DNA of 64,000 nt from Apiospora phragmitis. Lineage: Eukaryota > Ascomycota > Sordariomycetes > Amphisphaeriales > Apiosporaceae. Below, piece after piece: positions 46,774-58,656 of this stretch; the first letter of the stretch is position 1, and each line of letters begins with the position of its first letter. Where the stretch lies: the NCBI GenBank assembly GCA_038363925.1, contig JAQQWL010000008.1, positions 2,356,001-2,420,000 on the forward strand, in the 5' to 3' direction. The position numbers and the translations under genes were made by a program. The notes beneath the pieces are model-generated. The model did not search any database, was not told the origin of the DNA, and worked only from the letters and a program-made list of their open reading frames with translations.

Positions 46774-47475
46774 GTAGGTCCTAATACTCAGGACGGGGCT
46801 TTTGTCAGTGAGCTAGACTTTAGATAGGGCTATTATACGATCAACTGCCGTTATGAAAGGAGCGACTGAAAGTTGAAAGCTACCCCCCCCCCCCTCAACA
46901 CTACCCATGGTTCTCCCTTAGCCACTGACCAATCAGAAGTTGAGTAAGCAACCGCCTCTTAGCGACCCACAGTTTTGTAAGTCGCACTGCGTCCAAGCCT
47001 TTCATACCTTGAGAAACCATAGCTAACTGCCTCGGCAGCCTACAGCTGCTGCCTATTTTTATTCGTAAGAATGTATAACACTCATCCTTTTTACTAAAGT
47101 AGGCAGGTAAGGAAACTACCGCCCAAAGCCCCCGGACATATATGTAGTAATCTTTAACTATTAAGTGGAACCTGCTAAGCCCGTTTCTTCATCCCTTACT
47201 TACTGGCGCCATGGACTTGGCAGGCGCGATCCCCTCTCAGCTGAGTTGGTCAACCCCTGTGTATTTGCTTGTTTTTGTTTGTTTCATATTGCATTTCACT
47301 TGCCTCCTCCCCTTACCCTTATCGCTCGACAAGTGCAACATACCACGGGCGTATCTGCGACTACAAAAAGGATTACTTACGACAGAAGCCCCCGAGTCTC
47401 TGCCAAGCAGAAGTCAGTAGTGCTCCTCGTTTAACTTACCGAGGAATCGAGGTTGATTCACCGCTACTCACGGCC
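46774..47475. other. Spacer between ABC remnant and sulfotransferase
   Basis: No gene supported; contains a C12 run at 46883-46894. Confidence 0.45.
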
Positions 47476-48328
47476 ATGAGCGAAACCGCCCCGACTTCCG
47501 GGCCGCCCCAGGTCATCCACGCTGCGCTCTTCAAGATGGCCACCAGGTCCATGGCCGAGGCGTACAAGATCTTGGGTCTCCATACCCACCACGGCATGGA
47601 CGACATCTGGGGCAACCCATGGGAGCAGCTGGAGAAGGCCACCGAGGTCACATGGCCGGCCTTCGCCGGTCCCAATGCGGGCTCCGCAGCAGCAGCAGCA
47701 GCGCCATCGACGCCAACCTCATCGACAGCACGCCTCACGCGAGAGCAGTGGGACGAGGTCGGGGGCGGCGCGATCACGGATCTCGCGTCGCCCTTCACCG
47801 AGGAGCTCGTCCAGGCGTACCCGGATGCCAAGGTCGTCGTCGTACAGCGCAGCTTCGACACCTGGTGGCCCAGCGTCCGCGCCGGGGTGCTGGCCCTGAT
47901 CTTCGGCCGGTCCTGAGCCTCGACATGCTCATGACGACGATCCCGCCCGTCACGTCGACGCGGAAGCAGATGCTCGGCTTCTTCGGGGCGCGGAGCGTCG
48001 GCGAGATCGACGAGCAGAGGGCCCGGGACGCCTACGAGCGCCACTTTCGGCGGGTGCGGGAGCTGGTGCCCGCAGAGCGCCGGCTCGAGTACGTGATGGG
48101 GTCCGGGTGGGAGCCACTCTGCGCGTTCCTGGGCAAGGAGGTCCCGGACGTGCCGTTTCCATGGGTCAACGAGGGCGAGGAGTTTGCCAGTCCAACGAAA
48201 AGGAGTATCGCGTAACCTTGCTGCGGGCGTGGGCTGCAATCAAGCCCTGGGCTTTTACGGCCTTGTCGATTGAAGCTGTGGCTGTAGCCATCAAATATCG
48301 GTCACGAGTGGTGGCATCCTCACCTTGA
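47476..48328 (+). CDS. Fungal sulfotransferase-family protein (Sulfotransfer_4 type), frameshifted
   Basis: P-loop sulfotransferase-fold protein of about 280 residues. The start at 47476 (MSETAPTSG) is followed by QVIHAALFKMATRSMAEAYK. This is the PAPS-binding loop, where relatives usually have a TGT or GT core in place of MAT. The family's ILGLHTHHGMDDIWGNPWEQ follows. A polyAla/Pro/Ser insert (about residues 75-90) precedes REQWDEV, then LVQAYPDAKVVVVQRSFDTW (the 3'-phosphate-binding RSFDTWW region). One base is missing near 47908 (LALIFG into PVLSLDMLMTTIPP). The C-terminal half includes YERHFRRVRELVPAERRLEY with VPFPWVNEGEEF. A second loss near 48190 leads into EYRVTLLRAWAAIKPW, ending in a hydrophobic helix and the stop at 48328. 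Sulfation activity is not assured given the altered loop. It lies 0.7 kb after the ABC remnant on the same strand. Confidence 0.75.
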
Positions 48329-50224
48329 ATGCAGTGAATGGAAATGCGCTGCACACGTACGGATTTAGTTAGACAACCGAATCTACTCACCATCCAAGCG
48401 AAAGCGTGCAACATCGTATCCAGTGCAAACAAACGTGGCGCAGACTTGGTCAATTGATTTCCTATGACGTCCCGGAACGTTTGGAACCACTGAGACACAG
48501 CCCCATCTATGATGGTCAAGGGCCATCCTGCGAGTTTTGTCCAGTTGACGTCTGGGCGAAACCTTGTCCTGAGTCGCATGACGAGGACGGGCAAAGTTGT
48601 TGAGTCCCTGCTAAAACGTATGCGATCATCTGTCAAGGCGGGAAAGACACGATCAGCGTTTGTGTGAGGATGTTTTGTGTCACCACCCACGGGACTGGAA
48701 TGGGTTGCGGGAGGCAGTAGGTTAGCCGCCAACATTAACCGAGCATGCAGTTTGTGAGTGTTCTGAGAGCTCGTGGTTCAATCAATCCATCCATTTGCCA
48801 TCAGTGCCCAGCTTGCCAGTTGGAAGGGTTCCAGAAAACATTGCCGCCGAGGTGGATGGTGTACGGTCCACAATATCCGCCTCGTATTGTAATACACCGA
48901 GAGTCAAAAATAGCTGCAGGCATCTGATTTTGAACAAATTCCCGCCAAGTCGCACATTATTGATTGATTGAATGGTGATGGATCAAATATTCACTTCACA
49001 ACTGATGAAGGCCAATTGAAGATGGAACGGATACAGCGGCCAGCGGTAGAGGGCCACCAAATTTTGGAGGAAGATCGGCCAGTGGATTAGGCTTTGGACA
49101 GGCGGGCCAAGCAATTACGCTAGGCCAAATTAGCCCAGAGGCCCAGTAGAAGCCCCAGGTTCAAACGTTGACCGTCGCAAAGAAAGCGAATCACACAGGC
49201 GGGTTCGGCGCTTTCATGCAAGGAACAGGGGAGGCTAAGCTGGCCAAGCACTCTAAGTCCGCTGTAGAACTGCGTTGGCCCTGGTTTTCCCCAGTTTCTG
49301 GACCAGACAGCCCCTGGCAGAAAATCCCTTATCTTCGGTACTTCCACTGCAGGCGAGGTTGCACTGCAGTACAAGCCCCCCTGAGATAAGGCACGGAACG
49401 GATCGATAGGCCTGGCGGAAGCCGACGATGAACCCCCTTTTCTTTTCAACTTCTCTTCTTGGTTCGCGATGCAATGCAATGCATTGCCATGTCATTGCAT
49501 AATTGAATTGACCGATGAGGACGCACATCCATTTGCATCTAAATTTGCATACACACATTCATTTGCCACTGCACTGTAATAATTCATTCCAGTCGTTGAG
49601 TACCCGAAATTACTCTATTGCCCCAAGCTCCAAGGCGGTTGATTAGGAGCTCCTCATTGAACTCCATCGCCGCTCATTTGCGACATCCCCACCCGCTCCA
49701 GAGCAGGCACAACCGTTCCTTGGCCTGCCGTGTTGTTTTCTCCATCTGAAACATCACACCAACTCCCGACCAGTCGAGTCAGTCGCGCCTGTCCCCTGCC
49801 TGTCATATTACATCAGCCAGGCCTCCCTCGGATCTTCTGTCTGCCATTCCTTTTTTCTCCTGTGCGAAGCAACATTTTCGATCGACGACCTACAGCAACG
49901 CCACACTCCTTTGTTATCGGGCTCTCGCTTCACCCATTGTGTAGACGCCCTTTACCTCAGTCGCTCATTTGCTCGAAGAAGTAGTTCCTCGGTCATCGAC
50001 TAGGTTATACGAGTCGCCAATTCTTTCCGACCACGACAAACACCGCGATCGAGAAACATGCCGTCTTGGAGATAAATACCAATATAATATCGTATCCATA
50101 GCACCTGCGGTGCTACCCGCGCAGTCGCTCATTACAGATCTGCCGTCGAGACTTCACAGTCTACTGAAGTACTCGCATTCCGCTCCTTCGCATCCCACTT
50201 CTACTACGATCGAATACCGACAAG
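48329..50224. other. Intergenic and 5' leader of the Crh gene
   Basis: About 1.9 kb. The 49,680-50,224 part is C/T-rich with ACAA-type leader sequence (cgaataccgacaag before the ATG) and looks like a long fungal 5' UTR/promoter. No other gene supported; plus-strand open frames at 49730-50328 are low-complexity. Confidence 0.45.
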
Positions 50225-51739
50225 ATGATGTCGCCTTCTTCGATCGTCTCAGCCTCTGCGCTGCTGGCTTCGCTTCTTCTCTCCCCCGTTTCCGCCCAAC
50301 TACATACCGATTGCAATCCCATGCATGAGGACTGCCCTCCGGACCCAGCTCTGGGTACAGCACACACCTTCATTTTCAACTCGACACCGCCCGCCGGTGT
50401 GTTCAACACGACCGCTGGTGAAGTCAAATACGACAAGGACACCGGCGCCGCCTTCAGTATCAACAAGCAAGGCGATTCTCCGACTTTGACCTCCAACTTC
50501 TACTTCTTCTTCGGAAGAACAGAGGTCGTCATGAAGGCTGCGCCCGGCCAGGGTATTATCAGCTCCATCGTCTGGAAGAGTGACGTGTTGGATGAGGTCG
50601 ATTGGGAATTCCTGGGTTCCAAGCCTGAAGAAGCGTCGAGCAATTACTTTGGAAAGGACCGCCGCGATAACACCAATGCCGGCTACCATCCGGTCGAAGG
50701 TGGTGTGCAGGCCGATTATCACAACTACACCTCCGTTTGGACAAAGGATCAGCTCGAGTGGTACATCGACGGAAAGCTGATCAGGACTCTGCACCCCAAC
50801 GAGGCCAACAAGACCGAGAACCATCCCCAAACCCCCATGATGCTGAGTATCGGTATCTGGGCAGGTGGTGATCCTACCCTGCCTCAGGGTACCATTGATT
50901 GGGCCGGCGGTCCTACCCAATACGACAAAGGTCCCTACACCATGTACGTCAAGAGTGCCCGCGTGGAAGACTTCTCCAGCGGCACCCACTACGTCTACGG
51001 CGATAAAACCGGCCATTGGGACAGCATCAAGATCGAGGAGTAAGTAAACACCACACTCAATTGGCTATCTGGACTACCATGACTAACCTTGTCGCGAAGA
51101 CCCGAGAAGAACTCGACCGCTTTGGAAAACATCAACAAGCCGCCGCCCGAGCCTGAGAAGTCAGTCTCGGAGAAATGGGACGAGCTACCCCAAAGCACCA
51201 AGTCCGGCGTTTACGCTGCCGCAGGTGGCGTTTTCGCTTTGGGAGTCATTGCCCTTCTGGTTTACTACTTCCGCCAGAGAAGCAAGGGACAGAAGGAGGC
51301 CGCTGCCTATGCGGCGCAGCAGGAGGCGGAGCGCCTGGAACTGGAACAATTCAGGAAAGAGGGCCGAAACCCCGATGCGCTGGAGTACGAGGCCACTGAG
51401 TACAACCCCAGTGCCATGGGCAAGGGATCCTCCGTCACGGCCTACACCGCTGTGCCCAATGACCACGACCGGAGCAACTCCCTGAGCAGTCTTAACGCCG
51501 CACCGGGTCAGACTGCCTCCTGGGACCCGACCAGCGCGAGCGGCGGCCCCACTGGAGCCGTGCCTCTCCTCGCCCACGACCGTGTCGGCAGCCTGGGATC
51601 GCAAGACAGCCCTGCCCGTAGCAACACGTACGATGGGCACGCGCCGATGAGCCCTTCCCAGTACAACGCTGAGCAGCCGCCCCGCAGCATGACGTCGCCG
51701 CCCAACAACGGTCCTGGCGGATACGGTGGCTACCATTGA
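50225..51739 (+). CDS. Crh-type transglycosylase, GH16 cell-wall enzyme
   Basis: Extracellular or periplasmic enzyme that joins chitin to beta-glucan in the cell wall (Crh1/Utr2 family). Two exons, 50225-51039 and 51100-51739, with donor GTAAGT; 484 residues with intact frame. Signal peptide: SSIVSASALLASLLLSPVSA, then mature QLHTDCNPMHEDCPP. The GH16 catalytic motif is DEVDWEFLG (two Glu flanking Asp), preceded by YFFFGRTEVVMKAAPGQGII and followed by GVQADYHNYTSVWTKDQLEW and IGIWAGGDPTLPQGTIDWAG, all Crh hallmarks. A linker (PEKSVSEKWDELPQ) leads to one C-terminal membrane helix (AAAGGVFALGVIALLVYYF) and a basic then Gln/Glu/Pro/Ser-rich cytosolic tail of about 150 residues. Many Crh proteins end in a GPI signal instead, so this member is a single-pass membrane form. 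No chitin-binding module seen. Confidence 0.92.
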
Positions 51740-53560
51740 GGTGCGTAGGCCCCACCGACCAGTGCGGAGCCTGCGGGTTTTCCCAAGGCTACGGTGTGAT
51801 GGATATACTCTGCTGCTTGATTTCTGGTATTAAAAGCAAAGAAGTTTTCTCGTCACGATGATATACGAAGGTTTTCTCTTTGTCCCCGGGGAGTAAATCT
51901 CGTCCCGCCCGTTTTTCCCAAGTAATAGACAGTGCGTCCGGAGGAAGAGCGGGCTCATCATTGCTTGTATTTGTATATATATATGTCCTGTGGTAGGGTT
52001 TGCCCAGCTTTTCTTTGAAAACGATTTCGAACCAATCTGGGCCATATACCCGCCCCCTATATATATAGAACGGCCTGATTTGAGACTTGGCGTTGGGATT
52101 TTCTTAAAACAGCCAAGTGTTTGTCTATGATGTCGCGCCAAGTTACAAGTGATGGTCCAGTTATCAGTGACCTTGTAATATATTTCCGAGGATCATCTCT
52201 TTGAGGTATCTTCTTCGCATACTGGTATTTGTTCCTCGCTGGCGTCATCGGCGTATGGTTGTCAATTTCGGCGCGCGTCGACGAGAAAGGTGGAAGAGAG
52301 GCCGCCAGGGCCGTCCGTCTCGGTGAAGAGTGCCTACCTACATATATACTTATGTTTGAGTAGGAGAACTGGGTCATCAGATCAGGCCGAGACATGCCAT
52401 GATGACTCATCTACATATATCAGGGTCTACTGATCAAGTACGGAAGCTGCCGACTGATCTACGGACGGGTCCTTCGTCCCGACTATGGGATAAAAAAGTA
52501 GTCGGGACTCGGGCGCGGCCCCCACCTTCTCTCCAGCCGCATTGTGTATTACGTGTCGATCGGAAGTTGCCCCAGCTGGAGCTCTGGAGCTCTGATGCAT
52601 CTGCCCGACGCCCCCACGGGCACTACTAGGCACGGCGCGGAAGTCTATTTTGACGTACTGCATGCATGCAGCAAGCAATGTTCAGCCCTGTTACGGCCGT
52701 GCGAGATCCGGTAAAAGGTGCGGCACCGCTTGTCTGCCTCCGGTCCGTTGAGTGGTTTCTATGTGGGTGGAGAACATGATATACTTGCTAAGCTCCTGAG
52801 ATGAAAATCGTTGGTGTTGACCATTCACCTGACGCGCCAATATTGCATATTGCAATCAGCTCATTTCATATATGTAAGTTCTTTCAGCACAATAAGGCCT
52901 GGCTATGGAATCTAGGCAGGTTAAAGAAAGGAGTATAAAGGGGCCAGATGGTGAAGCTGAGTTCCAGTCCCAAGCGGCAACATCATCGGGAGTCGCATCA
53001 CTGTAGGGGGGCATCCCTCGCAACCCTGCCGGGGCCACCCCAGAACCAACATGAGATTTTGGACTACATAGGGATCAGTACATATTTGATTGAGGCTGAA
53101 TTCGAGGCTTTTGGTTCCGGCCAGCGACATACGTCACTTTGGGGCTAGTCGAGCCGGCAGCTCTTAGTTTAGAAGCCAGCCGGCTAGCTAGCTGGGGAAG
53201 AATGCTCACAAGTGTGTAAACTAGAAGCGTGCCTAGTTTGGAAACTGATGGGTGATATGTGCGACTGATTCGTATTTGGCAGTCTTGTCACAACAATGAT
53301 GGAATCAGGTCTTCACGAATTGGTAAAGAGGTCATCATCCACCACCTAATTCCTGTAACTGGCACTGGAATATTCTGCACGTATTTCATAATACGAAAAC
53401 TATATAGAAATGAACGCGTACTACCACACACATTTTCAACCAAATGTAGTATTACCCATGTTAACATTAATACTCTATTAAAACAAAATACATCCTACAA
53501 CATCTCCCAATCTAGTTGCGAACAACTTCCTGTACAGCCCATTGACAATCTACCCCAAAA
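51740..53560. other. Intergenic, nothing recognised
   Basis: About 1.8 kb. It contains short AT dinucleotide tracts (tatatatatatg near 51977, ctatatatatag near 52058). The last 250 bases before the next ATG are A/C-rich promoter or leader sequence. No gene supported. Confidence 0.45.
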
Positions 53561-54424
53561 ATGCAGCTGTCGCAGCTTCTCAACCTCGCCTTGCTGGCCT
53601 CCACGGCCAGCGCCAGCGGCCGCTGGGCCTGGTCACCCTGGAAGCGCGCGGTGAGTGCGCAGGCCAAGAGCAGCGAGACTTACGAGGAACACCAGCAGCA
53701 ACAGACCTCGTCCGTCGGGGCAGCACAGCCCACTGCCAGTACTATTACCACCACTGTGTACCCGCAGAAGCAGCCCCCCACGAAGCAGCCCGAGACGTAC
53801 TCGGCGATGTCTCCATCGTCAAAGAAGAAGCCAAAGCCAGCGCCAACGCCCTCGAAGACGACGACGACGACCATGACGACGGCGGCACAGCAGCTCGAGA
53901 TGACATACTCGTCGTCAAGCAGCGAGTACGAGCAGGAGCCGTATCCGTATCCGCTCGTGTCCTCGTCCGCCGCCGCCTCCACCTCCACAGTGATCGTCTA
54001 CGGTACCGTCAAGGAACATCCCGAGAAGTGCTCCACGTGCGGCAGCAGCAGCACCCACGGGGAGGAGCCAAGTACCGCATCGGCCTCCGCTGAAGAATCC
54101 TCGGAGCAGCAGCCTAGTACCACTACCACGACCACGACGGCCCAGACTTCGTCAACGTCGTCCGAGGCGGCTCGAGCGCAGCCCACGCCGGAAGAGACGC
54201 CTCTACCGGAAGTGACTTTGACGCCGGAGACTTCGACGACGCAGGTGACGCAGGCGGAGTCGGGTTCAACACTACATATCACCGTCACGAGACATCGCAC
54301 GACGACCATAACTGTGCCCGCGTCGCCGACGGTGCAGTCGTCGACCGACGAGGTAGCGGAGCCCAGTAACTTCCCGCAGCCGGGTCCGGATGTCGAGAGA
54401 GGTGGCTCGGGAGGTGGTAACTGA
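53561..54424 (+). CDS. Secreted Ser/Thr-rich protein
   Basis: Single exon, 287 residues, intact. The N-terminal signal peptide is MQLSQLLNLALLASTASASG. It is followed by WAWSPWKRA, where KR could be a Kex2 site. The rest is dominated by Ser, Thr, Pro, Glu and Gln with runs of TTTT and SSSSS, as in heavily O-mannosylated wall-associated proteins. A single CSTC pair occurs mid-protein (about residue 157). The repeated ..TITTTVYPQ.. and STVIVYGTV segments recall short beta-strand motifs in fungal wall proteins, but no named domain is present and there is no clear GPI signal; the C-terminus is Gly-rich and hydrophilic (GGSGGGN). Function unknown. It sits among secreted-protein genes (Crh, DUF4360). 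Confidence 0.72.
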   Translation: MQLSQLLNLALLASTASASGRWAWSPWKRAVSAQAKSSETYEEHQQQQTSSVGAAQPTASTITTTVYPQKQPPTKQPETYSAMSPSSKKKPKPAPTPSKTTTTTMTTAAQQLEMTYSSSSSEYEQEPYPYPLVSSSAAASTSTVIVYGTVKEHPEKCSTCGSSSTHGEEPSTASASAEESSEQQPSTTTTTTTAQTSSTSSEAARAQPTPEETPLPEVTLTPETSTTQVTQAESGSTLHITVTRHRTTTITVPASPTVQSSTDEVAEPSNFPQPGPDVERGGSGGGN

Positions 54425-55163
54425 GATTTGAATGATTCTTTGTCCATAGAGAAAGGTTTAGCACTCCTATCTACTACCTAACCTAGTTCTATGCTGTCTA
54501 GTCGGATTTACTTTAACGGGTCAGTGAGTTGGTTTCAAGAGTTTATTACGGCAAAGCAACCTAACTCGAGTTGAGTAATATCATCGCCGGAGCCGACTAA
54601 TGAAAGGTATCTTTGAAATGGTCCGATTCGTATTTATTATTATACCTAGGTCGTAGTTTCCTAATCATATATTGGTACTACTATGCCCATAAAGTAATGT
54701 GTCGTCGGAATAGTTACTCTATACTGCCCACTGAAGGAAGCTATATAGAGGAGGCACAGCGCAGATTGCCTATTCATTGGCATATGTGTAATATATGGAA
54801 AAGGCTTGATTGAGTTATGCTATAAAGACCCCTATCATAGAGATATTGAATAGGAATGAAGGGATGAAAACCAAAAAAAAGAAAAAAACTTCCTATCATT
54901 GATTCCACCGCGCTCCAACTTAGTTGCCTGCCGCTCCACTACTCCCAAACCCTTTGGGCAAAGTGGATGAACGCACAAGGCCAAGAAATAGCATACCAAA
55001 CAGCGATGGTAGGCTCACAGCCAAACACGCTGTCAAGCACTACGCAACGATGCAATATGGGGGCAAATGAAGGAGTGGCTGCTGGGAGAGCCGGCCCCCC
55101 TTTACCCCAGCTCTCTCCCTCCCCCTTTCTCCGGGCTAACAGCACAGCCACGCGCTGACTCAG
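54425..55163. other. Intergenic between convergent genes
   Basis: 3' flanks of the Ser/Thr-rich and DUF4360 genes; AT-rich centre (54600-54850). No feature recognised. Confidence 0.45.
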
Positions 55164-56154
55164 TTACTCCTTGCAAGTCTGCCAGTTGACGTGCAGCTGC
55201 TGCGTGAAGGCGACGGTGGCGTCGTCGTCGGAGATCTGGCCGGTCGCGGTCGCGTTGTTGCTGGTCAGGGCGATGCGGTTGTTGATGTTGAGCAAGCCGG
55301 TCTGGCCGCAAGGGGACCAGATGATGGACGTCGTCGGGATCTTGTCCTCCTTGGTGTACACCTGGCCGTCCTTCCAGACGCCGCCGCCCGAGATGGACGT
55401 GCGGGTCGTGGTCTGTCATAAGATGATGATGAATATGAGTACATGTTTCCAAAATATTTCGGCTTTTGCACTTGAGGTAGTAGTTGGAAGAAAAATGAGA
55501 GGAAGGGATAAGAGGATGGGCGGTCGAAGAAAGTAAGTAAATATCATGGGTCGAGATTCTCATATACATAAAAAGAAGAGAAAGCGAATAAGGGAGAAAA
55601 AAAAGTTCTAGCTTACCGTGGCAGAGGCATCCTGCGAGAAGTAGTAGGTCGAGAGGAACATGCCCGTCACGCCCGTATCGAGCTGGGCGAACCCGTGGTA
55701 GGTAGAGTCGACCATGGCGTACTGGAAGCCGCCGGGGTACTTGAGGTTGAGGTGGAGCTGGCAGTTCTTGGTCTTGTCCGCGAGCTTGTAGTCGGGCCCG
55801 ATGTAGGTCTGGAAGGCGTCCATGCCGAACGTGATGACCTGCGTGTGTGTGTGTCTGTGTGAGCAGGTATTCAATGCAACTACTATTCCTACTACAAGAC
55901 GATGCACCCCACGGAAGAGCGGAAAGGGGCCTGGTAGGATTCGAAAAAGGCGGTGATAGGGGTGGGGGTGAAAGACTCACGGTTTTATCGGGGGAGATGT
56001 CGGTGGTCACGGATCCTTGGGGGCAGCCGTTACCGGAGTACGAAGTGCTGACGATCTGGATGCTGTCGGGCGAGGGCAGGTCGCCATCGCCGATGATACC
56101 AATGGGGTTGGCGGCCGCGAGGAAGGGGAGAAGGACAGCGGCGTAGGATCTCAT
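55164..56154 (-). CDS. Secreted DUF4360 protein
   Basis: Three exons (minus): 56154-55981, 55838-55617, 55412-55164, with donors GTGAGT and GTAAGC and acceptors CAG. All junctions are in phase, giving 214 residues. Signal peptide: [22 protein letters not shown]4360 features: [20 protein letters not shown], then [60 protein letters not shown], and the C-terminal [20 protein letters not shown] and VNWQTCKE. Six cysteines could form disulfides. Members are secreted beta-rich proteins of unknown function in fungi and oomycetes. The gene is intact with conserved splice sites. It is convergent with the Ser/Thr-rich gene. Confidence 0.88.
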
Positions 56155-58656
56155 TTTGAAGAAAAGAAGGGGCTGAGGCGGCGGTGGTGGTGGCAGTACT
56201 GGAAGCAGGTTAAGGGTGGAAGTTTGCTGTGAAGGAGGTGAGTCTTTGTCTGAAAGGAGTCTCAGAAGAATTGGCGATGCTGTGTCACAATGCTGATCCG
56301 TGGATTATGTTGATATTGAAGCTGCTGAATTGGAAAATATCAACCATCGTGGGTGACATCAGAGTGGTATTTATACCCTCCTCGCTTTTCCTTCGGAAGA
56401 GGCCGCCATATCCGTGGATTCACGTTACAAGGCCAAGTTCATGTCTCTCCGCACCCCTTTCCGCTTCTCGCTTCAACACTCGTAAGGCACTAACCCATAT
56501 GAACCCTGCCTCGTACGACAAACACTTGGTTCGATACTGACAAGAGCTCCTGAAGAAAAGGTCTAGAGCGTGGCTGCTCGGCGATCATCGAGGTGAGATG
56601 TCGTGATGCTAGCGCGCCATATCCAGCCCGCGAAGGAGAACCAGGACAACTAACCCCGAGGAGAGCAAGCGATTAGATTGATTCCCCATGCCATAGCACC
56701 AGACCTCGGCATCTCGCCAGTGCGTGTACCGGAAACGCTTTTTCCTCGTGGCCGGCTGGGAAGGAAGAGGGGATAGAAAGGGCAAGTTGATTGAAGGAAC
56801 CTAACCCAGCGGGCACAGTAGCGGCGTTCCATTAGCTGCCGTGGATTTCGCGGTTGAATTAGGAAGCGATACTTTTTTAGATGAAAAACATATTAAAAAG
56901 AAGAGACGCTGAACCACGAAGCCAGGCTCGAACCTGGTCTGTGGAGAAAACTATATCTTTAAATAGAAGCAAGGAAACGCCTGACAAACCGAATCATTTA
57001 AACGTGGGAGAGGTTCTCGCGAGATATGTCGTTAGGTCGTGCGTGGTTGGTCGTTCGCTGACTGAGAGGGCAGTAGAACAACAACTGTAATATGCGTTCG
57101 TATTATCACACCGCCCCGAGTGAGCGAGATCTAGGTCCGGCCTGTGGGCCCAGGTAGCCATGGGGGACCATCGAGCGAGCCCGGAGATGTGAGTGCGAGG
57201 GTGGTATTTGACACTATTTTTGACTCGAATTAGGGGTTCTGATAGATTAAGCTTAATTGTTCTTGCATAGGCCATGTGACCCCCAGCTGGACTCGGTAGG
57301 GTCACTACTGAAGGGTGGGTAGCAGTGAGGCATACTCGGGATGTCTGGCCTGGGCCGGCCTTCGCTACGTACAACGTATCACCTGACGTGGTTCGGCTCG
57401 GAGATCTGTCAGCGAGCTGAGGTGAGTTGAGTCAAATATCGTGTCTCCTCAGTTCAGACGAACCGTACGAGCTGAAGTTATTCGCTAAAGACTATTGTTA
57501 GTAGGGATAATTATTACTGTAGTCATGGCCACCCTCGGCGATAAAACAGCCCGGCCCAGCCATGAAAGAGATCGAGTTCTAGACACGCCAACGCTCCATT
57601 CCTAAAGTTGAAGTAGTGAAATGTAGCGGAGACTCGGTGAACTCGGCCTAGACCGCCCCTGCGTATGGTTGGGTTTCCTGCGATATTACGGCGAGCAAGT
57701 AAGCTGTATTTGGTAAATGTCCGCTCTGGCCAATCATTGGTCGGAGAGCCCCTTTTAGCCTCTTTGCCGAGGATCAGGGGTAAACTACACGACATGCTTG
57801 CATGGATGACTGGCTGCCAGTTATCACACCTCGCATGGAGGTCTGGGGTAAACCATCCGTCGTGTTCCACGGCAGCTTTTCAAGAAGCAGAGGGAGCAGG
57901 AAATAAGCAAGGATGATGGACCACTAGCGTCCCAGTCCTGCGTGAGAGCTGCTCCTCGGTAGTACCCGGCTGAATGGTGTGCATGCGGCCAGACCGTTCT
58001 GACGAACTGCACGAAACGTAACCTGCCATGAAACCGTACCCAGAACATCATCTCGGAGCCAGAACCACTAACCATAGATGATTCCCAACTTAGGCGGAGA
58101 CCCTAGCCCATTCGGTATGCTCGATGCGCCATGGATATGTAACCAGACGAAGATTGGCATCGAGCCATAGATATTAAGCCGATGCGACCCAATGCTGACG
58201 GCCGGGTCCAAAATTAGAAGCACATAGGGTCCTTTCATGGTAACAGTGCAGCTGGAGAAGGGTGGTGACATTTCTGTCCACGGCGCCGAATTGATAGCAC
58301 CCTGCAGGATGCGATTCGTTGAATGGCATGTTGGATCACCCCCGCATGGACCAAACTCGCGGGGCGCGCCGATACAACCCCATTTACGCAGCCGAGCAGA
58401 TGAGGACTCTCGATGAGTACTCAGGTCTCGATGAAGAGCAAGGTGCTTGAGCGGCTTTGAACGTCCAACATTATCCAAGACCATTGCGACACGAACGGAG
58501 AAGAAGAGACAAGCAAGTAAGTTGAACAGCTGAAATTTGAAACCGTCTTGTTAGAGGCTAAAGCTAAGAGATCCAATGTATTACAACATTAGGGGCCAAA
58601 AACGCCGGCAAACAATCTTATAAGAATGACTAATTACGACACCCGGTAATCTCCCC
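56155..58656. other. Intergenic, about 2.5 kb
   Basis: No gene family recognised. A hairpin resembling a tRNA T-arm lies near 56920 but lacks other tRNA arms. A 138-residue minus-strand open frame (58068-58484) has balanced composition but no motif and no context, so it is not called. Confidence 0.4.

Noticed and set aside
56910..56965. Hairpin ccacaga-ccagg-ttcgag-cctgg resembling a tRNA T-arm
   Set aside because: The loop is one base short, the B box is imperfect, and no D-arm or acceptor partner was found.
58068..58484. 138-codon minus-strand open frame
   Set aside because: No domain, splice or context support; may be chance.
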